Positions 55,345-63,430 of a DNA stretch of 64,000 nt are shown in pieces. The stretch is from Bradyrhizobium algeriense (GTDB lineage: Bacteria; Pseudomonadota; Alphaproteobacteria; Rhizobiales; Xanthobacteraceae): assembly GCF_003062295.1 (NCBI RefSeq), contig NZ_PYCN01000005.1, forward strand, positions 248,001 to 312,000. The letters are read 5' to 3'. Positions within the stretch are counted from its first letter, which is position 1. The number at the start of each line of letters is the position of its first letter. The translations under genes were made by a program, and so were the position numbers. The notes under the pieces are model-generated. The model had not been told where the DNA came from, did no database searches, and was given only the letters and a program-made list of their open reading frames with translations.

Positions 55345-56328
55345 GTGAAATTGCTCGTTGTTATCGTTAATTACCGCGTCACCCATCTAGCGATTGATTG
55401 CCTGCACTCGGTCGCTAAGGAAATCGCCAGCGTCCCCGATACCCATGTCGCGATCTGCGAAAACGGGTCGGGAGATGATTCCGCCAAGATCATCCAACGG
55501 GCGATCGACGACAATGGCTGGTCATCCTGGTGCACCCTCACGGCGCTCGACGTAAACCTCGGATTTACCGGCGGCAACAATGCGATCCTGCGCCCCGCGC
55601 TGCAATCGCCGAACAAGCCGCAATATTTTCTGTTGCTCAATTCCGATACGATCGTCCGGCCAAACGCATTTAAGGCGCTCGTCGACTTCATGGATAACAA
55701 TCCGAAAGTCGGCATTGCCGGCAGCCGCCTCGAAGACCCAGATGGCACGCCACAACGGTCCGCGTTCCGCTTTCAGTCACCGCTCGGGGAACTTGAAGGC
55801 AGTTTGAAAATTGGACCGGTCAGCAAATTGCTAAGCCGCTGGATCGTGGCTCCTCCTGTGGTCGATCATGCGTTCGAAACTGATTGGGTTGCGGGCGCCA
55901 GCATGATCATCCGGCGCGAGACGGTGGAAGCGACGGGATTGCTCGACGAAGGCTATTTCACCTATTTCGACGACATCGACTATTGCTTCAACGCCAAAAA
56001 GCGGGGATGGCCGAGCTGGTACGTTCCGGCAAGCCGCGTGGTCCACCTCGTCGGTCAGTCGACCGGCGTGAACAGTAAGCCGAAGCGGTTGCCATCCTAT
56101 CTCCTGGAAGCGCGCAGGCGACACTTCCTGAAGAACTATGGCGCGTTCTACGCCGCCATGGTCGACATTTGCAGAATCGTGGGCCTCTCGCTTTGGCGAT
56201 TGCGGGTTCTTCTCACCGGAAAGGAAGACACCACACCTCCGCAGCACCTTTCCGATTCAGTTCGGCACAGCGTATTTTTGAAGGGCTTCAAGGTGACCGA
56301 CGTCAAGAATCCGGCCTTGACCTCCTGA
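55345..56328 (+). CDS. family 2 glycosyltransferase (rhamnosyltransferase type)
   Basis: 327 residues from a GTG start. The GT-A domain opens LLVVIVNYRVTHLAIDCL, with the DxD-type motif in LLNSDTIVRP and the later DWVAGASMIIRRE and GYFTYFDDIDYCFNAKK, a typical WcaA/RfbF-like active-site region. There is no clear membrane span. It stands apart from the main sugar cluster; its acceptor is unknown. Confidence 0.87.
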   Translation: MKLLVVIVNYRVTHLAIDCLHSVAKEIASVPDTHVAICENGSGDDSAKIIQRAIDDNGWSSWCTLTALDVNLGFTGGNNAILRPALQSPNKPQYFLLLNSDTIVRPNAFKALVDFMDNNPKVGIAGSRLEDPDGTPQRSAFRFQSPLGELEGSLKIGPVSKLLSRWIVAPPVVDHAFETDWVAGASMIIRRETVEATGLLDEGYFTYFDDIDYCFNAKKRGWPSWYVPASRVVHLVGQSTGVNSKPKRLPSYLLEARRRHFLKNYGAFYAAMVDICRIVGLSLWRLRVLLTGKEDTTPPQHLSDSVRHSVFLKGFKVTDVKNPALTS

Positions 56329-56354
56329 TTTTCAAACCCGCTCCGGTATCATTT

Positions 56355-56849
56355 ATGTCCACCGATGAAGAGATTGATCGAAGCCTGGTAGAATTTGCTC
56401 AGAAGATTGCGGCGATACCGAAAAGAATTGCTGAAGAGGGCCCTTCTGCCGGATCGTCTGCAGTTGCCGCCCCCGCGGTTTCGTCCGCCGCATCCGGGAC
56501 CGGCAGCGACAGCCTGCCTCCCCCGCTTCCAGCCGGCAAGCAGCCCGATCCGGACATTCAGCCAGCCCTGACTACCGGTACGGGCAGCAAACAGGTCCGT
56601 AAACCGGATGAAATCGCAGGCCTCATCATGAAGTCGCTACGCCTCATCGAGGGTTGCCCCCATAGCGGATTTGTCGTTACGGTCTACGGGTCAAATCCGT
56701 GGAACGCCATGCTGACAATACGGCCGGAAGCCGGTCCCCGCATTGATCGGGAGCTCTGGTGTTCCCGGGTGCATGACATCGGCGTGCGGCTCCGAAACGA
56801 CTTCGATGTGGCTGATCGATCAACCATCTCGACAAACGGTTCGACATAG
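56355..56849 (+). CDS. hypothetical protein with Ala/Pro-rich linker
   Basis: 164 residues from the ATG at 56355. A short acidic helix (DEEIDRSLVEFAQKIAAI) is followed by a Ser/Ala/Pro-rich linker (about 36-80) and a small C-terminal domain with GCPHSGFVVTVYGSNPWNAML. No known family is recognised. The next gene starts 50 bases later, so the two may be co-transcribed. Confidence 0.55.
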   Translation: MSTDEEIDRSLVEFAQKIAAIPKRIAEEGPSAGSSAVAAPAVSSAASGTGSDSLPPPLPAGKQPDPDIQPALTTGTGSKQVRKPDEIAGLIMKSLRLIEGCPHSGFVVTVYGSNPWNAMLTIRPEAGPRIDRELWCSRVHDIGVRLRNDFDVADRSTISTNGST

Positions 56850-56898
56850 TCGCTCTGTTCTAAGGGAGGTCTGCGGAGAGCACGTCGGTATCCAGGAT

Positions 56899-58437
56899 AT
56901 GGCAATCAACTCAGCCAACAATACCTCGCCTTCCGGACTTGATCCGTTAGCCCAGCCATTCCGCCTGCTGGGAATCGATCCTGGCGCAACGGCCTCGGAG
57001 ATGGATGCCGCGATCGCGCGCGCACAAGAGAGGCGGATCGCGCCGGAGACGAGCCTGGCGGAGGCCTGTGCAAATCTCCTGGACCCGGTCCGGCGCCTGC
57101 CGAGCGAGCTCTCCTATCCCCTCGACGGCACGCCCGATCGCGTCGAACTCTTTTTCACCGAGCTATCTGCCGACGCTTCCGACGAAGACATACTGCAAGC
57201 GTCGGCTCAGCTTGCACCGATCTCGAAGGCCAATTTCATTGCACGTTACGCAGCTCGCCGCGGCGCGTCGAGCGAACTGCTCCTGGCCTTGATTGACGCG
57301 CACAATTCCATCGACGTCATGGAAATCTATCAGGCCCTGCAGGCGCTTCGGCAACGAGCCGGTTGGCCCCCGCCCTCTTTGGCGAACGTAAGGGACGGCT
57401 TGAACGATCTGCTTAACGCCCATTGCGTGGCCGTGATCGAGGCCTACGATCCGGTTGGAAGCGCCGCAGAGCCGCTGCTGGAATCCACTCACCAGATCCT
57501 CGCAACGCGTGACCGGCCGCTCATCCAAACGCATTCTCTCCTGCTGGCAGTCTACCGGCGCGCCATTGGGGAGGTGCGCTCCAAAGCTGAACAGCAAGTC
57601 GAAGATGCCTGCCAATCGCTGAAACAACGACCGGACGATCCATCCTCGATTGAGGGATTAGCCGACGCGCTGCACCGCTGGGCCTTCCTCTGCGAGCCCC
57701 TGCTAGTGCTGGACGCGCAGGACGGGGTCAGCGATCCGGCGATGAACGTCACCTCCGATCGCATATTTGGCCTGCTCGGCGATCTGAGCAACCAGCACCA
57801 TTACCTCAGGGCGCAGCAGGTCCTGGATCACGCGCTCGACGCTTTCGGATCAATTCCGGATACGGCGGCGCGGCTCGCCGAAGTCGGAGAAATACTGCGC
57901 GATATGCAGCGCGCCGCGTCGAAGGCTATCGAACCAGACCGGGATCTCACGGTACCCGAAGGAAGCAGCCGCTTCCGTCACGTCAAAAAGGGCATGCTCG
58001 CGGCTGCCGCGCTGCTGGCCATGCTTGGCCTTCTGGGTGCGTATTGGACCTTCGACTTTGGAGCGGCGTCCTCCGTCGCCTCGACACCTAATCCACCTCA
58101 GCCGAAAACGGAGCCGGAGCCGGAGCTGCTTCCTCCGGTCGGCAACGGCCAACGCTTTTCGCGAGAATATGTTCGTTACTGTCATTTTCAGGGAGAGCGG
58201 CTGCGCGTGGTCAAGCAACAGGTCCGGGGGCCCGAAGACATCCGCGCCTTTAACACACTTGCAAATGACTACAATTCACGCTGCTCCGATTTCTTCTATC
58301 AGGACGAAGACCTCCGGCTTGTGAAGGAAGAAGTTATCGCCAAGCGAAAGCTTCTCGAAGCCGACGCCGAGCGCATCCTTTCGACCTGGCCATGGCACAA
58401 GAGCGCCGGCGGGGCACCGGCGGCATCGTCCAGATAA
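56899..58437 (+). CDS. membrane protein with J-domain-like N-terminus and C-terminal Cys repeat
   Basis: 512 residues from the ATG at 56899. The start FRLLGIDPGATASEMDAAI resembles the first helix of a J domain, but the His-Pro-Asp tripeptide is missing. A helical region follows to about 370. One membrane span lies near 380-398 (MLAAAALLAMLGLLGAYW), then a Pro/Glu linker. The C-terminal domain has two Cys (YCHFQGERL and DYNSRCSDFFYQ), a pattern I associate with alphaproteobacterial proteins of unknown role. The C-terminal part is likely periplasmic. Confidence 0.65.
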   Translation: MAINSANNTSPSGLDPLAQPFRLLGIDPGATASEMDAAIARAQERRIAPETSLAEACANLLDPVRRLPSELSYPLDGTPDRVELFFTELSADASDEDILQASAQLAPISKANFIARYAARRGASSELLLALIDAHNSIDVMEIYQALQALRQRAGWPPPSLANVRDGLNDLLNAHCVAVIEAYDPVGSAAEPLLESTHQILATRDRPLIQTHSLLLAVYRRAIGEVRSKAEQQVEDACQSLKQRPDDPSSIEGLADALHRWAFLCEPLLVLDAQDGVSDPAMNVTSDRIFGLLGDLSNQHHYLRAQQVLDHALDAFGSIPDTAARLAEVGEILRDMQRAASKAIEPDRDLTVPEGSSRFRHVKKGMLAAAALLAMLGLLGAYWTFDFGAASSVASTPNPPQPKTEPEPELLPPVGNGQRFSREYVRYCHFQGERLRVVKQQVRGPEDIRAFNTLANDYNSRCSDFFYQDEDLRLVKEEVIAKRKLLEADAERILSTWPWHKSAGGAPAASSR

Positions 58438-58704
58438 GCAGTTTGGAATGAGCCGCGCGTTAGGGTTGATCGTTCAGCATCTGTTCAGCGATCCTACTGC
58501 CTTCTGCGAGACGGCGGCGACGGTTCAGCCATCTAGGATTGGCAGAGCATCACGCAAGCGCCAGAACGAAGTTCCTGATTTAACGTTTTGCGCGGGTATC
58601 AAGCTTAACGCGCGAGTTGCGTTGCGAACGACGCGCAGGAAACTATGGTTGTTTTTGAGTTACCGTATTCGGCCAAATTGATTGTATGAACTGTGGGGTA
58701 TTAC

Positions 58705-58869
58705 GTGAAACGCCAGCGCTTGAACAAACCAAAAAATATCAGGGAATTGCCGACCGAGAAATCACTGAGCCACCGTTACGCGGAAGTGGTGAGGCTGCGC
58801 CAGGCCGTATTCCGGACCCAGGCCGCGCTACGGGCGCCGGCCGCTGTCAACCGGCTCGTCTCGAAGTAA
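58705..58869 (+). CDS. 54-aa basic helical protein (micro-operon gene A, copy 2)
   Basis: A GTG-started ORF with a GGGG sequence 8 bases upstream. The N-terminus is basic (MKRQRLNKPKNIRELP). A helix with SHRYAEVVRLRQAV follows. It aligns without gaps to the product of 9323-9487: KPK, Pro, Ser and RY-x-E-x2-RLR coincide over about 30 positions, and both proteins are 54 residues long. It is followed 4 bases later by a small membrane-protein gene, as in the other copy. The function is unknown. Confidence 0.65.
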   Translation: MKRQRLNKPKNIRELPTEKSLSHRYAEVVRLRQAVFRTQAALRAPAAVNRLVSK

Positions 58870-58873
58870 CATC

Positions 58874-58981
58874 ATGCGTTCACGCGTTACCAGGTTCACC
58901 TATCTGTTTGCCATTGCCGCAGCCATGGTCGGCTGGTCGTGGCTGCTTCTGCATAGCCTCGCCTGGGCGTTTGACTTCTAG
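58874..58981 (+). CDS. 35-aa single-span membrane protein (micro-operon gene B, copy 2)
   Basis: An ATG-started ORF beginning 4 bases after the stop of gene A. The N-terminus is basic (MRSRVTR), then a single hydrophobic span with the core AMVGWSW, followed by LAW. Copy 1 at 9210-9326 has AMVGWLW in the same place of the span and the same gene order. Too short for routine annotation; the repeated context is what supports it. Confidence 0.6.
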   Translation: MRSRVTRFTYLFAIAAAMVGWSWLLLHSLAWAFDF

Positions 58982-59030
58982 TCTGGGCGCCCGCAGACGG
59001 GCGGCATCGCCGCCCGATCACATCCTGCGC

Positions 59031-59336
59031 TCAATCGCAGATCCTGACCGCTCTTTGCCGCCAACCCCTGCCGGTCCATACCCTACGCAGCGCATAGCAG
59101 GCGGCATCGCGGCGGTAAGCCCATGGACCGTACTCGGCATACTCGCCATAGCCGAACGGAAAATCATAGCCATCGTCAAATGGATGACCGTAGAGGCGCG
59201 CGTAGCCATACCCGCCCGCATAGGCAAACCCGCGAAATCCCGGAGCAACGACAAACGCGCCGCCTGCCGCTGCGATCTCAGGGGCGATCACAAGCGCCAG
59301 GGAAAGCGCCAACAGCGCTGAATGTGCCTTACGCAT
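59031..59336 (-). CDS. small secreted Gly/Tyr-rich protein
   Basis: 101 residues from the ATG at 59336. The signal peptide is MRKAHSALLALSLALVIAPE then IAAAG. The mature part is rich in Gly, Tyr and Phe (AYAGGYGYARLYGHPFDDGY) with a Cys near 80 and a C-terminal RAVRICD, so one disulfide is possible. This pattern is frequent in Bradyrhizobium small exported proteins. Its start overlaps the PilZ gene end by 8 bases, so the two are co-transcribed. Confidence 0.72.
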   Translation of the reverse strand: MRKAHSALLALSLALVIAPEIAAAGGAFVVAPGFRGFAYAGGYGYARLYGHPFDDGYDFPFGYGEYAEYGPWAYRRDAACYALRRVWTGRGWRQRAVRICD

Positions 59337-59733
59337 ATTCCGGTGTCCTCGCACTACCCCGCGGACTGGAATGTTGTGACGGAGCCGCGGCCAGATGGTC
59401 GATGAACTCGGCGTCGAACTCGCATCCGATGCGCCATACCAGCCGGCACAGGCGCGGGCGCCCGCCTGCACGAATCAGCGTGAACTCCTCAGGCGCATCG
59501 AGATTTTCAGCGATAATCCGCACACCGCCATCAGATATGTCCGTGATCGTGTATTCGCGCGGCAGAGAGCCGGCCCCAAACTGAATCTTGGCCGCCCCGT
59601 GACAGGAGCGACGTTCGCTCTTTCGCCGATCCGCAAACACCCGACCCACCCATCCCTTTTTGCCTGGTTGATTTTGTCTTTCGGCAATCTTATCAAAAAT
59701 CCGTTGGACTTCGCCTAAGCGATCGGCCCGCAA
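59329..59733 (-). CDS. PilZ-domain protein (c-di-GMP binding)
   Basis: 134 residues with the two PilZ ligand motifs: RRKSERR (36-42, the RxxxR box) and DISDGG (65-70, the D/N-x-S-x-x-G box), followed by beta-strands ending VWRIGCEFDAEFID. It is a single-domain receptor that would sense cyclic di-GMP in the cytoplasm. In a region rich in exopolysaccharide genes it may regulate polymer output or motility, but no target is shown by the sequence. Confidence 0.85.
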   Translation of the reverse strand: MRADRLGEVQRIFDKIAERQNQPGKKGWVGRVFADRRKSERRSCHGAAKIQFGAGSLPREYTITDISDGGVRIIAENLDAPEEFTLIRAGGRPRLCRLVWRIGCEFDAEFIDHLAAAPSQHSSPRGSARTPEYA

Positions 59734-59858
59734 TCGATAGTTTCCCTTATTGGAAAGTTTACTCCCGACGCTTGCGGGAAATGCCCAACAAGTCCCCCGC
59801 CATGTCGGGTCTGAGGTAAGGTTAAGGATCCTATTGCCTCGAAAGAAGTTCTGGACCA

Positions 59859-60281
59859 GTGCAAAACCCCAAGATGAAGAGACGTATCACCCATCTTGCC
59901 ATTGCTGCGGCATGGATCGCGGTCATCTCGATCGCCTATGCCACGCTGACGCATGTCGGCTTTATTTATTCGATCTATTTCAAGCTCTCGCCGTTTCTGA
60001 TGCAGCCAGCCATGCGGACCTACGCTCATTTTGAACACGTTATCGCGTTTGCGATCCTCGGTGCCCTCTTTGGCTTCGCCTATCCTCGACGCCTGATACT
60101 TGTTTGCTGCATCGTGTTCGGTGCCGCGACGCTACTGGAGATCTTGCAGACCGTGACGCCGGACCGGCATGGCACATTGATCGATGCGCTGGAGAAGATA
60201 GCCGGTGGAGCCGCTGGAATCATGTCCGCCAGGACAATCCAGTACTTCAGAGAGAGAAGAAGAAGAATCAGCGCTGACTAA
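59859..60281 (+). CDS. VanZ-family membrane protein
   Basis: 140 residues with four hydrophobic spans. The VanZ signature is seen in HFEHVIAFAILGALFGFAYP and LLEILQTVTPDRHGTLIDAL. The GTG at 59859 or the ATG at 59874 could be the start. VanZ-like proteins occur widely in envelope and polysaccharide contexts, and their biochemical role is poorly defined. Not a glycopeptide-resistance determinant by context. Confidence 0.8.
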   Translation: MQNPKMKRRITHLAIAAAWIAVISIAYATLTHVGFIYSIYFKLSPFLMQPAMRTYAHFEHVIAFAILGALFGFAYPRRLILVCCIVFGAATLLEILQTVTPDRHGTLIDALEKIAGGAAGIMSARTIQYFRERRRRISAD

Positions 60282-60336
60282 TTCTCGCAAAAGTGACGCC
60301 AGTCGATGTCTTCGCCCGCGGATACTTCGTCGCGTC

Positions 60337-60582
60337 CTACCTGTACCGTAATCCGCAATTTTGCTCACGACACTCTCTCAGCCTGTCATCGCATGCTTGA
60401 ATGCATGTCCCCGCGCCGTTGCAGGCGAGGCGACAAGCCGTGGCATTATCAGAACAAATTCGGCAATAGCTCTGCGCAAGAATAACCCGGCCATTGTCGA
60501 TCTTAAATCGACTGGAGTTGTTATCGGCCAACGTGACTCCGTCCATCGACACTAGGGCGAGCGCCGCAATCATGAATCTCAT
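60337..60582 (-). CDS. small secreted cysteine-rich protein
   Basis: 81 residues. A signal peptide (about 1-19, ending GVTLAD) is followed by a mature part with seven cysteines (YCRICSDNATACRLACN, GTCIQACDDRLRECREQNCG), enough for three disulfides. No known family is recognised. Probably periplasmic or extracellular. Confidence 0.7.
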   Translation of the reverse strand: MRFMIAALALVSMDGVTLADNNSSRFKIDNGRVILAQSYCRICSDNATACRLACNGAGTCIQACDDRLRECREQNCGLRYR

Positions 60583-60655
60583 TTCAGCCTCGTAGGATCG
60601 TAGAGAAGATATCGGCCCGTTAGGCTAACAAATCCGCTAAAACTTCGAAACGTGA

Positions 60656-60745
60656 GAATCTCTGACGGCCACGATGATCTTGGGCTTCGCTGGCGTCGGC
60701 TTCTTGGCTTACCGTCGGAAAGCAGGCGGGGCCTGTCCAGCGCAT
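60656..60745 (+). pseudogene. relic of a PEP-CTERM anchor
   Basis: In one frame from a60656 the sequence reads ESLTATMILGFAGVGFLAYRRK, which matches the EPSTWAMMILGFAGxGFxAYRRK tail of the intact PEP-CTERM proteins with about one codon missing and the PEP core lost. A stop codon lies directly upstream (60653-60655), and no signal peptide or passenger domain precedes it. The frame then runs on into unrelated sequence. This is the 3' remnant of a lost PEP-CTERM gene. Confidence 0.7.
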
Positions 60746-60827
60746 GGCCCAAGTTTTCAGACATCCGACACCAAAGGCCGTCTCCCGGGCCGCCCTTGGT
60801 TAGTGGACAGGTGGCCCTGCGACGAAG

Positions 60828-61154
60828 CTATTCCGCGGCCATCTCAATCCTAAAATCGTCCACCTTCTTCCCCGACCTTAGTTGCTCCGCAAGCCACCGT
60901 GGCTGCCTGCCGCGTCCAGCCCACGTTTCCGAAGGATCATCGGGATTGCGATATTTCGGGAAGACGGGCGGGTACCCCCGGCGCTCCGACTTGGCAATTC
61001 GTCTTTCAAGAGTCGGCTTGGCTTTGAGCCGCTTCAAACGCCCTTCAAGAACATCTTTCTCTGCCGCCATTTTTACGGCCAACGCCTCGCCAACCGCCAG
61101 ATGCAGCTTCCACAGATCGTCGACGGACATTCGCTCAAGTTCGCCCAGCTTCAT
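60828..61154 (-). CDS. H-NS family nucleoid-associated protein (HvrA type)
   Basis: 108 residues from the ATG at 61154, with GGGGG upstream. An N-terminal helical oligomerisation part (about 1-50) is followed by a linker and the DNA-binding motif TWAGRGRQPRW (77-87) in YRNPDDPSETWAGRGRQPRW. H-NS proteins silence AT-rich, often acquired, DNA. The exopolysaccharide island in this window would be a natural target, but that is only a hypothesis. Confidence 0.88.
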   Translation of the reverse strand: MKLGELERMSVDDLWKLHLAVGEALAVKMAAEKDVLEGRLKRLKAKPTLERRIAKSERRGYPPVFPKYRNPDDPSETWAGRGRQPRWLAEQLRSGKKVDDFRIEMAAE

Positions 61155-61476
61155 GACGGCCCCCAATCATAACCCGATTCTAGCTGCCATCTTCGTTTGA
61201 CGAACAGTGATTTAAAAGCGCGAGTGTTCCGTATTTCAATATGCTGCACTGCAAAGCAGTAGCGTTATTCGGCAAATTGTTAGGGAATATGAGCTCGCTC
61301 GATGCCGCACGCCCGTCGGATTCGGCGTACTCGATCTAATTTCAAAGTCCTCCAAATGAGCGCTGGGGTGGCTCATCGGGTTCACGTGTAACGCGCAGTT
61401 ATCCCCAACCGAAGATTGACTCGAATTAAAGGAACGTGTTTAAGGAAAATACAACCAATAATAAACGGGGGGAATT
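61155..61476. other. divergent promoter region of the H-NS and PEP-CTERM 4 genes
   Basis: About 320 bases with no gene. It holds the candidate promoter at 61416-61444 and a strong GGGGGG ribosome-binding site just before the ATG at 61477. Confidence 0.5.
61416..61444 (+). promoter_or_regulatory. sigma-70-type promoter candidate for PEP-CTERM gene 4
   Basis: TTGACT (61416-61421), a 17-base spacer and TTTAAG (61439-61444), 33 bases before the ATG. The -35 box is near consensus and the -10 box matches 4 of 6 positions. Confidence 0.4.
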
Positions 61477-62142
61477 ATGCGGTTTTCATCGCTTGGTTTA
61501 ATCGGTCTGGGCACCGCGCTCGCGTTGACCTCTTTTGTTAGCAGCGCCTCGGCCGTCGTCACGTTTGATCAGAATCTGGCGTCTGGCTGGCACCAGGGGA
61601 CCGGCACCAGCAACGGCCATTTCGCGGTCGACACCGAGGCTGACGGGGTCGAACTCGGATTGCGTGCCTCTATTCGAGGGCCCGGGGGCGGACCGATCAC
61701 GCCGACAGGAAATCTTTATATTGCGCCGGTAGGCAGCACCCCGCCCGGCAGGGCATTATGGAATTTCGAGTTTTCGGTAAATCCGGGTTCGCTTGTGGAT
61801 ACCCACTCGTTGCTGACGATTACCGGTCCCGGAGGAACATTTGCGGTCGATCCGACGACATATTTTGGAGACAATAAGCCGGATGGCGGATCGTTCTATC
61901 AAAACAGCGAAAATTTGGGCTTTTCCATTTTCCCAGGCCTGAATTTCAATCCGAATGCTTCCGGCATCTACACCATCGATCTCAAGCTCTTCGGCGAAAA
62001 CGATCAGCTGCTGGGCGACGTGTCGATCCAGGTCAACGCCGTGCCCGAGCCGTCGACCTGGGCAATGTTGATTCTTGGCTTCGCCGGCATCGGCTTCATG
62101 GCCTATCGCCAGAAATCACGCCTAGCCGTGCTGGCCGCCTGA
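61477..62142 (+). CDS. PEP-CTERM sorting-domain protein (substrate 4)
   Basis: 221 residues. The signal peptide is [20 protein letters not shown] then SSASA. The beta-rich passenger has many Gly/Pro/Thr loops ([19 protein letters not shown]). The C-terminus has [20 protein letters not shown], a span, then AYRQKSRLA: a full PEP-CTERM signal. A GGGGGG ribosome-binding site precedes the start and a terminator follows the stop. The exosortase is 46 kb away, as is common for these dispersed substrates. Confidence 0.93.
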   Translation: MRFSSLGLIGLGTALALTSFVSSASAVVTFDQNLASGWHQGTGTSNGHFAVDTEADGVELGLRASIRGPGGGPITPTGNLYIAPVGSTPPGRALWNFEFSVNPGSLVDTHSLLTITGPGGTFAVDPTTYFGDNKPDGGSFYQNSENLGFSIFPGLNFNPNASGIYTIDLKLFGENDQLLGDVSIQVNAVPEPSTWAMLILGFAGIGFMAYRQKSRLAVLAA

Positions 62143-62164
62143 CCTCATCTTCGTCGATAAAGCG

Positions 62165-62188
62165 AAAGGCCGCCTTCAGGCGGCTTTT
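62165..62188 (+). terminator. rho-independent terminator
   Basis: A 10-bp stem (AAAGGCCGCC / GGCGGCTTTT, one G-T pair) with a TTCA loop, followed by a T-rich run. It ends PEP-CTERM gene 4 and may also end the converging secretion operon. Confidence 0.88.
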
Positions 62189-62201
62189 CTGTTGCCCGGC
62201 T

Positions 62202-62822
62202 TTAAATCGGCTGCGGTCCCAAAACCCAGATCCACCAAAGCCCAACGGCAAGGTGAGGTCCAAATGAGATGGCCTGCTTGCCGTGCAGGTCATGTCCTTG
62301 CGCTCTCAGAATCAGCAGACTGACCAGGGCGGAGACCACCGCGATCAACAGCAGGCCGGGAATTCCTTCCGCGCCGATCCAAAGGGTGCCCGCCGCGACG
62401 AACTTGACGTCGCCGAAACCCAGGCCGTCATAGCCCCGCAGCCAGCGATAGCCGGCGCGGAACAGGGACGCGGCGGCAAAGACCAGGGCAGCCTCAAATC
62501 CACGCCACCAGAAGTCCGCCGGGCCCCACAGATAGGCCTGTAACGCGCCGCCGGCGGCCAGCGCCAGGACCATGCTGTCCGGAATAATCCCGTAGCGGCC
62601 GTCAATGGCGCAAATAGCGGCCAACAGGACGACGAGGTAGCAGCCTGCGATGGCGGGCAGTGCCCAGCCGGGATCGCCTGCAAGGCCGATGGCGAACCAG
62701 ACCGCGCCGGCTATCAAGGCCCACGCCACAACAACGTATGGCTGCCCTGGCGAGCGCCATGCCAGCGCTTCGCCAAAAAAACGGCTGGTACGGTCACCGG
62801 TCTTGCGGAGCGAGCGCATCAT
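62202..62822 (-). CDS. prepilin peptidase (A24, short form lacking the methylase half)
   Basis: About 206 residues from the ATG at 62822, whose ATGA overlaps the stop of the preceding gene. Six or so hydrophobic spans. The two catalytic Asp are visible: Asp74 in AIDGRYGIIPD and the GxGD motif LGFGDVKF (Asp138). The N-terminal cytoplasmic methyltransferase domain of full-length GspO/PilD is missing, so it is a CpaA/TadV-like short form used here in a type II secretion operon. It would process pseudopilins such as GspG at 50481. Confidence 0.85.
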   Translation of the reverse strand: MMRSLRKTGDRTSRFFGEALAWRSPGQPYVVVAWALIAGAVWFAIGLAGDPGWALPAIAGCYLVVLLAAICAIDGRYGIIPDSMVLALAAGGALQAYLWGPADFWWRGFEAALVFAAASLFRAGYRWLRGYDGLGFGDVKFVAAGTLWIGAEGIPGLLLIAVVSALVSLLILRAQGHDLHGKQAISFGPHLAVGLWWIWVLGPQPI

Positions 62823-63430
62823 CTCCCGCTCGAGTGAAGAGGCACGGTCAGCTTCTCGCTCTGCCCCTCCAGCACGACGTGCTCGGGGGTAACCGCGGCG
62901 ACGCGCCAGCCATCGATTTGCCCGCTGACCTGAACCCACACGCCGAGCGGACTTTGCGTCGTGACCAGGAACGCCTTCGCCACGCCGTCACTCATGAACA
63001 CCCCTTTGAGGGTAATCCCTGCGTCCAAGGTCGCTATCGGTTGGGGTGGCGCGGCGACCGGCTCGGCCGCAACAAAACCCTGCCGGTTTCGTGAGAACAG
63101 CGGGCGCTGCACGATATTCTCAAAGCCTGCGGCTGCGCGCGCCTCGGAGGCCTTGGCGACCGGCCCACTTCTGCCAAACCAGGTCGGGGCCGTGACCGCC
63201 GAAAGCTCAAGCGAGATCGCCGCGCTGAGTGTCATCGCGCCAACCAGTCCGATCCAGGCCGCAAAGCCCAGGATGAGAACGCGCGTCGCAGGCCGCAGCG
63301 CCGTCAATTCGCTCCGGCTGGGCAGGTCGGTCCGCCCGAGCATGGCAGCAAGCCTGGCGGCTACGAACTGCCGCGGTGAACCGGCCATGCCCGACAGCCG
63401 AAGCTGGACCATTTGCGCCAACGACGTCAT
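62819..63430 (-). CDS. type II secretion GspC/GspN-like protein
   Basis: 203 residues. A cytoplasmic N-terminus (about 45 residues) precedes one span (VLILGFAAWIGLVGAMTLSA), then NIVQRPLFSRNRQG, the hallmark of the GspC homology region. The C-terminal beta-domain has LKGVFMSDGVAKAFLVTT and GQIDGWRVAAVTPEHVVLEG. No PDZ domain follows, so it is the short form. It would link the inner-membrane platform to the outer-membrane secretin. It overlaps both neighbours by four bases, so one operon. Confidence 0.8.
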   Translation of the reverse strand: MTSLAQMVQLRLSGMAGSPRQFVAARLAAMLGRTDLPSRSELTALRPATRVLILGFAAWIGLVGAMTLSAAISLELSAVTAPTWFGRSGPVAKASEARAAAGFENIVQRPLFSRNRQGFVAAEPVAAPPQPIATLDAGITLKGVFMSDGVAKAFLVTTQSPLGVWVQVSGQIDGWRVAAVTPEHVVLEGQSEKLTVPLHSSGR

